From assembly GCA_038049695.1 (NCBI GenBank), contig CP142451.1, forward strand, positions 129,104,001 to 129,168,000: DNA of 64,000 nt, in the 5' to 3' direction. The translations under genes and the position numbers were made by a program. Below are positions 60,233-64,000 of the stretch, one piece after another. Source of the DNA: Cinnamomum chago (Eukaryota > Streptophyta > Magnoliopsida > Laurales > Lauraceae). The notes beneath the pieces were generated by a model. That model did not search any database. It saw nothing but the letters and a program-made list of their open reading frames with translations, and was not told the DNA's origin. Numbering within the stretch: position 1 is the first letter of the stretch; each line of letters starts with the position of its first letter.

Positions 60233-60941
60233 AATCCACTAACCTGCATTTGGTATTAATTTGTATGTAATCTTTTATTTTATTTTGTGTGTTAATCACC
60301 AGTTTCTGGGCACAATCAAGGATATGATCACAGTAGGATTATGCTTTGATGTCGTTCTAAGGTTACAACTTTGGTAGAAATGAATGGTTTTATTGCACTC
60401 TCACTTTTTATGGACCCCATCACCAAAAACTGAAAGGAGTGAGCACAAGATCAGCTGCATTTGGCTGACACGACCGTGTGAATAGTGTTCCTGAAATGGA
60501 GCAAGCCTCCTCTCCTTGGTTACTCATAGGATGGGCTAGCCTTGGACCCACAAGAGTCAGGCCTGCATTTGGCTAGATTTCGATTTTGTTGGTGCCATAT
60601 CTCAAACCCATCACCTAAAATTGTAAAATCAAAGGTTTAAACCATTAAAATAAGGTAGAGATAGATCAGCCATTTGACTAGATTTTGGGCTTTGTTTTTA
60701 AGTCAGTGGTTGAGTCTAGACTTATTTTCTAGTTTGAAAACTAAAGGGGACGGGCAAGGCCCTTTGTCTGCTTAGACATCCCAACATATTTAGCTGGCAC
60801 AAACACTAAGCAATAGACCACCACACTCGGAAACCATGGCAAGTTCACCTCTAATAGGTCTATTAGACCATGACATAATGGTCACACCTTGAAATCGTAG
60901 CTTTAAAATGTAATAAATAACTTTCGATTGAGAACTATACA
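60233..60941. other. Intergenic sequence without a recognised feature
   Basis: No gene or repeat ends seen. Confidence 0.5.
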
Positions 60942-61586
60942 TCAATTATAATTTATATATATGAAAGTGACTATTTCTAATTGAGAAATTAGCCTCAATT
61001 GCTCAATTGATTTTGACTTTTCCAATTGAATTTGATTATTCAATTCCTTTAATACCGCGTCTCAATTGCTCTTTTAACCGACCCTTCTTCTCTTACACAT
61101 TTCTTAGAGAGAGACCTCCATGATGCCACATCATTATGGCCCATTGCATTTCTCAATTAAAATTTTCTTTTCTCCTTCTAAAAGTGTCATTATTCATGTT
61201 AAAAATGATAATGTCTCTTTAATATAATAAATGCTACTAAATTATCAATCTCTCCCTATTAAAAAAAAAATAACATCTTTCACATTACCCATGAATCTTT
61301 ACACTTTATCTTCTATCTCAATTTTCTAACATTGTTTTGCACATTTCCAGTTCCACAAGTTTTCCTTACTCTTCTTTTATATACCTATTGTCTTGATAGT
61401 TTATCCACTCCATGCATGCTAAGCTTCCCTGACGCCCCACCAATCAAACACACATGGAGAAATCTTGTCAGATTACAATATGGACCTATAAAAATAACTC
61501 GGTTTCATCAATAGTGGAATACTATTTTTACATTTTTCACATCATGAGATATGTTGCTCGTGCTAAGCACGGGTGTCTTTCGCTAG
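60942..61586 (+). mobile_element. Non-autonomous Helitron A
   Basis: It starts TCAATTATAATTTATATATA after an A. It ends with a hairpin CGTGCTAAGCACG followed by GGTGTCTTTCGCTAG and then T, the A^T insertion and CTAG end of plant Helitrons. The first 70 bases (ATGAAAGTGACTATT...) are related to the start of Helitron B. No Rep/helicase coding sequence is present. Confidence 0.75.
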
Positions 61587-62274
61587 TAATATATGAAAGC
61601 GGCTGATTCCAATTGAAAAATCAGCCAAATTGAATACCAAATTGATTTTGACCCCATTTAATTCCTCCAAACCATGTCTATTATTTGTCTCCTCATCTAC
61701 TTTCAACCATTTCTACAAGGACCATAGCTCCTGTTTCTATTATTCATTTCACCCTTTAATGCAATATTTATGGAAAATATCTGATTAAAATAGTATTACT
61801 GATACGACAATAAGAACACAACTGACACTTTTAGCACCTAGGACGTATGGTTATTTATATTTCTGTATATATACACGTAATTTAAAAATATTCTATTTTT
61901 GAGAATATTGATAAAAAGATCCAATATACAACAATAAAAAAATGCAAACTAGGATATGCTCAAATAATTTTTGTAATATCATCTCCATACAACCCAAAAT
62001 ATAAGTGTTTGTCATTAAGATTATCTTAATTTAATATTATATTTGATAATTATTCCATATTTTGTGATTGAGACAGAGAACATAACATCATTCCTATATG
62101 TGATTATAATTCTAAGCCTATAAGTTTTTTTATTTTTAAAAAATATTTATATTTTAAATTTTATATAATATAAACATATTATATCAAAATCACTTTTTTA
62201 CTTATGTCATAACATAAAGTTATATATATATATGAATTATATTACCCGTGCTTAGCATGGGAGCGTTTTGCTAG
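61587..62274 (+). mobile_element. Non-autonomous Helitron B, directly head-to-tail with A
   Basis: It begins TAATATATGAAAGCGGCTGA, like the start of A but without the TC end. It ends with hairpin CCCGTGCTTAGCATGGG, then AGCGTTTTGCTAG and T. The interior differs from A and is strongly AT-rich. Another TAATATTGAAAG follows its end. Confidence 0.7.
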
Positions 62275-62713
62275 TAATATTGAAAGTTGTAAAAGATATG
62301 GAGTAAAGAATAATTCTCGATTCCATCAGGGCCTTAGAATAATTAGAGCAAAAGGCAAAGATAAATAAAATAAAATAAAGCCCACTTAGGTGTTCGTTCC
62401 TTGCCACAACATAACCGTATAAGGTATGGGTTTGCTCCCTCCATATTTATATGATGCATGTGTGTTGCGGGGTTGTACATGCGCTAGGGGATTAGTCTAA
62501 ATATTATGGTAATACTAATAATAGATTAATTAAAGAATCTTAAAATTGCAAATAGAGTGGGCCTGAGCCTATTTATCAATTCAGTGGAGTCCACAGGGCC
62601 CATTACATAAACATGAAGTGTGAACCCATGATTTCCCCTCTTCAGTTAGCAGTCCCTACGCTGCAGGGACTGCAGCAAGTCTGGCTTCCTCAAACCGTTT
62701 CATTTCAGCAGCA
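62275..62713 (+). other. Upstream region of the PPR gene
   Basis: AT-rich distal part, no other gene. The proximal part becomes C-rich and presumably holds the promoter and 5' UTR. Confidence 0.5.
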
Positions 62714-62722
62714 AAACCCTAA
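62714..62722 (+). promoter_or_regulatory. Telo-box in the PPR leader
   Basis: AAACCCTAA, followed at once by further AAAACCCTAAAACCC. Telo-boxes are common close to the start sites of plant translation and organelle genes. It lies 50 bp before the ATG. Confidence 0.55.
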
Positions 62723-62771
62723 CTAAAACCCTAAAACCCATCCCATCCCAATTCCCAATCTCTCACAGACA

Positions 62772-64000
62772 ATGAGAAATCTCAAACCCTCACACCCTCT
62801 GACCCTTCTCCTCCTCATCAGACGACAATCCAATCTCTCCACATCTACCATCTCTCCCCATCACAACTCAGATCCATCCGTCCATCTCCTCCACCAATCC
62901 ATCCTATCCTCCCCCTCCGACTCCATCCCAGCTGTCCCTTCAACCCTCACCCCCTCCCAAATCTCCTTCCTTCTCTTCAGCCTCCGCACATCACCCAGCC
63001 ACGCTCTCTCCTTCATCCAACGGCTAGGATTAAACCGCCTCGATCTCCCCTCAATAGCCACCGCCGCCGTCATCCTCTCCCACCTCCCCTCTCCCCAACC
63101 CGCCCTCAACCTCCTCCGCCACGCCCTCACCTCCGGCCTCTTCTCCAACCGTCAGATCTTCGACTCCTTGGCGGTCGCCCGGCGGCGGTTGAAATCCCAG
63201 CCGCACATCGTCTTCGATCTCCTCATCAGGGCCTCCTGCAACTCCAACCGCCCGAACGACGGCCTCAAGACCTTCTTCTTGATGAAGAGCGTCGAGATTG
63301 TGCCCAAGATCGAAACTTGCAACGATCTTCTATCCGCATTCTCGAAGCAGAACCAATCGGATACTGCTTGGGTTCTGTACGCGGAGATGTTTCGGTTGAG
63401 AATTCCATCGACGGTTGTGACGTTCAATATCATGATCAATCTCTTGTGCAAGGAAGGGAAGCTGAAAAAGGCGAAAGCTTTCGTCTCCTACATGGAGGAC
63501 TTCGGGTTTAAACCCACTGTGGTAACTTACAATACTATTATTCATGGGTATTCTTCTAGAGGTAGGATCGATGGCGCCTTCCAGGTGTTTGATAAAATGA
63601 AAGAGAAGGGTATTCCTTCAGATTCATATACTTATGGATCGCTAATTGGGGGTTTGTGTAAATTGGGGAGATTGGAAGAGGCATCAGCGTTGTTCGGGAG
63701 AATGACGGATGAGGGATTGGTTCCGAGCGCTGTGACTTATAATACATTGATAGATGGGTATTGTAATAAAGGGGATTTGGCCATGGCGTTGAGATATAGG
63801 GATGAGATGGTGGGGAGAGGGATTAGTCCAACAGTTTGTACTTTCAATATGCTTTTGCATGCGTTTTTCTTGGAGGGGAAGATGGAAGAAGTAGATAAAT
63901 TGATTGAGGAAATGGAAAGGAAGGGAATGGGTCACGATGCGATCACATACAATATTTTGATTAATGGGTATTGTAAAGAAGGGAATGCAGGGAAGGCTTT
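62772..64000 (+). CDS. Pentatricopeptide repeat protein, P class, At2g15630-like (3' end outside window)
   Basis: The frame is open from ATG 62772 to the window edge (410 codons). The N-terminus MRNLKPSHPLTLLLLIRRQS is basic and hydroxylated, as in mitochondrial targeting peptides. From about residue 145 the product is made of 35-residue PPR motifs, such as TFNIMINLLCKEGKLKKAKA, VTYNTIIHGYSSRGRIDGAF, YTYGSLIGGLCKLGRLEEAS, VTYNTLIDGYCNKGDLAMAL and ITYNILINGYCKEGNAGKAF. By memory the closest Arabidopsis protein is At2g15630, which shares TCNDLLSAF-, AWVLYAEM- and FNIMINLLCKEGKLKKAK-like stretches. The family binds organellar RNA in a sequence-specific way; the target here is unknown. There is no intron in the visible part and the 5' end is GC-rich. 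Confidence 0.93.
   Translation, partial: MRNLKPSHPLTLLLLIRRQSNLSTSTISPHHNSDPSVHLLHQSILSSPSDSIPAVPSTLTPSQISFLLFSLRTSPSHALSFIQRLGLNRLDLPSIATAAVILSHLPSPQPALNLLRHALTSGLFSNRQIFDSLAVARRRLKSQPHIVFDLLIRASCNSNRPNDGLKTFFLMKSVEIVPKIETCNDLLSAFSKQNQSDTAWVLYAEMFRLRIPSTVVTFNIMINLLCKEGKLKKAKAFVSYMEDFGFKPTVVTYNTIIHGYSSRGRIDGAFQVFDKMKEKGIPSDSYTYGSLIGGLCKLGRLEEASALFGRMTDEGLVPSAVTYNTLIDGYCNKGDLAMALRYRDEMVGRGISPTVCTFNMLLHAFFLEGKMEEVDKLIEEMERKGMGHDAITYNILINGYCKEGNAGKA

Noticed and set aside
62861-63148. Arg/Trp-rich frame on the minus strand
   Set aside because: It is a shadow of the GC-rich 5' end of the PPR gene.

Overview
This window is nuclear DNA from a flowering plant. It has spliced genes with long introns, three plant-type gene families (a BCS1-like AAA-ATPase, a GIS/ZFP8-type C2H2 factor and an RFL/At2g15630-like PPR protein), and a gene-poor, AT-rich background full of plant transposons. 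The coding exons of the ATPase and zinc-finger genes are much more GC-rich than their surroundings. This fits a monocot, magnoliid or other early-diverging angiosperm better than a typical eudicot, but that placement is inference.

Layout. Bases 1-12347 hold the 3' two-thirds of a conserved plant gene often annotated as 'stress response NST1-like'. Five exons are visible, one of its introns is 5.7 kb long with a GC donor, and that intron is loaded with LINE and MITE insertions. A Ty3/Gypsy fossil lies upstream, at 1-1120. Bases 12348-21690 are intergenic and contain a tandem TRIM array, a hAT-like MITE and a second TRIM copy. An AAA-ATPase gene of two exons is at 21823-23605 (+). A small three-helix membrane protein is at 25782-26114 (-).

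Bases 26734-28998 hold a cluster of four Tourist-like (PIF/Harbinger) MITEs with a Cassandra (5S rRNA-bearing TRIM) fossil between them. A long, largely featureless intergenic stretch follows, up to the intronless C2H2 zinc-finger gene at 38354-39118 (-). Bases 40-62.7 kb are almost entirely repeats: TRIM copies, a Cassandra element nested inside the 5' LTR of another short LTR element, two LINE 3' fragments with RNase H domains, a hAT MITE with perfect 8-bp target duplication, a 4.07-kb solo LTR with perfect 5-bp target duplication, two tRNA-derived SINE copies, a long-TIR element, and a head-to-tail pair of Helitrons. The window ends inside a PPR gene on the + strand, which starts at 62772.

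The host genes do not form a pathway and appear to be ordinary, independently transcribed plant genes. The most informative part of the window is its transposon record: several insertions keep exact target-site duplications, several are nested, and the order of events can be read in at least three places. I saw no CRISPR array, operon, canonical tRNA gene or intact rRNA gene, and no clear undescribed system. Intergenic boundaries, UTRs and poly(A) sites cannot be fixed from the sequence alone.
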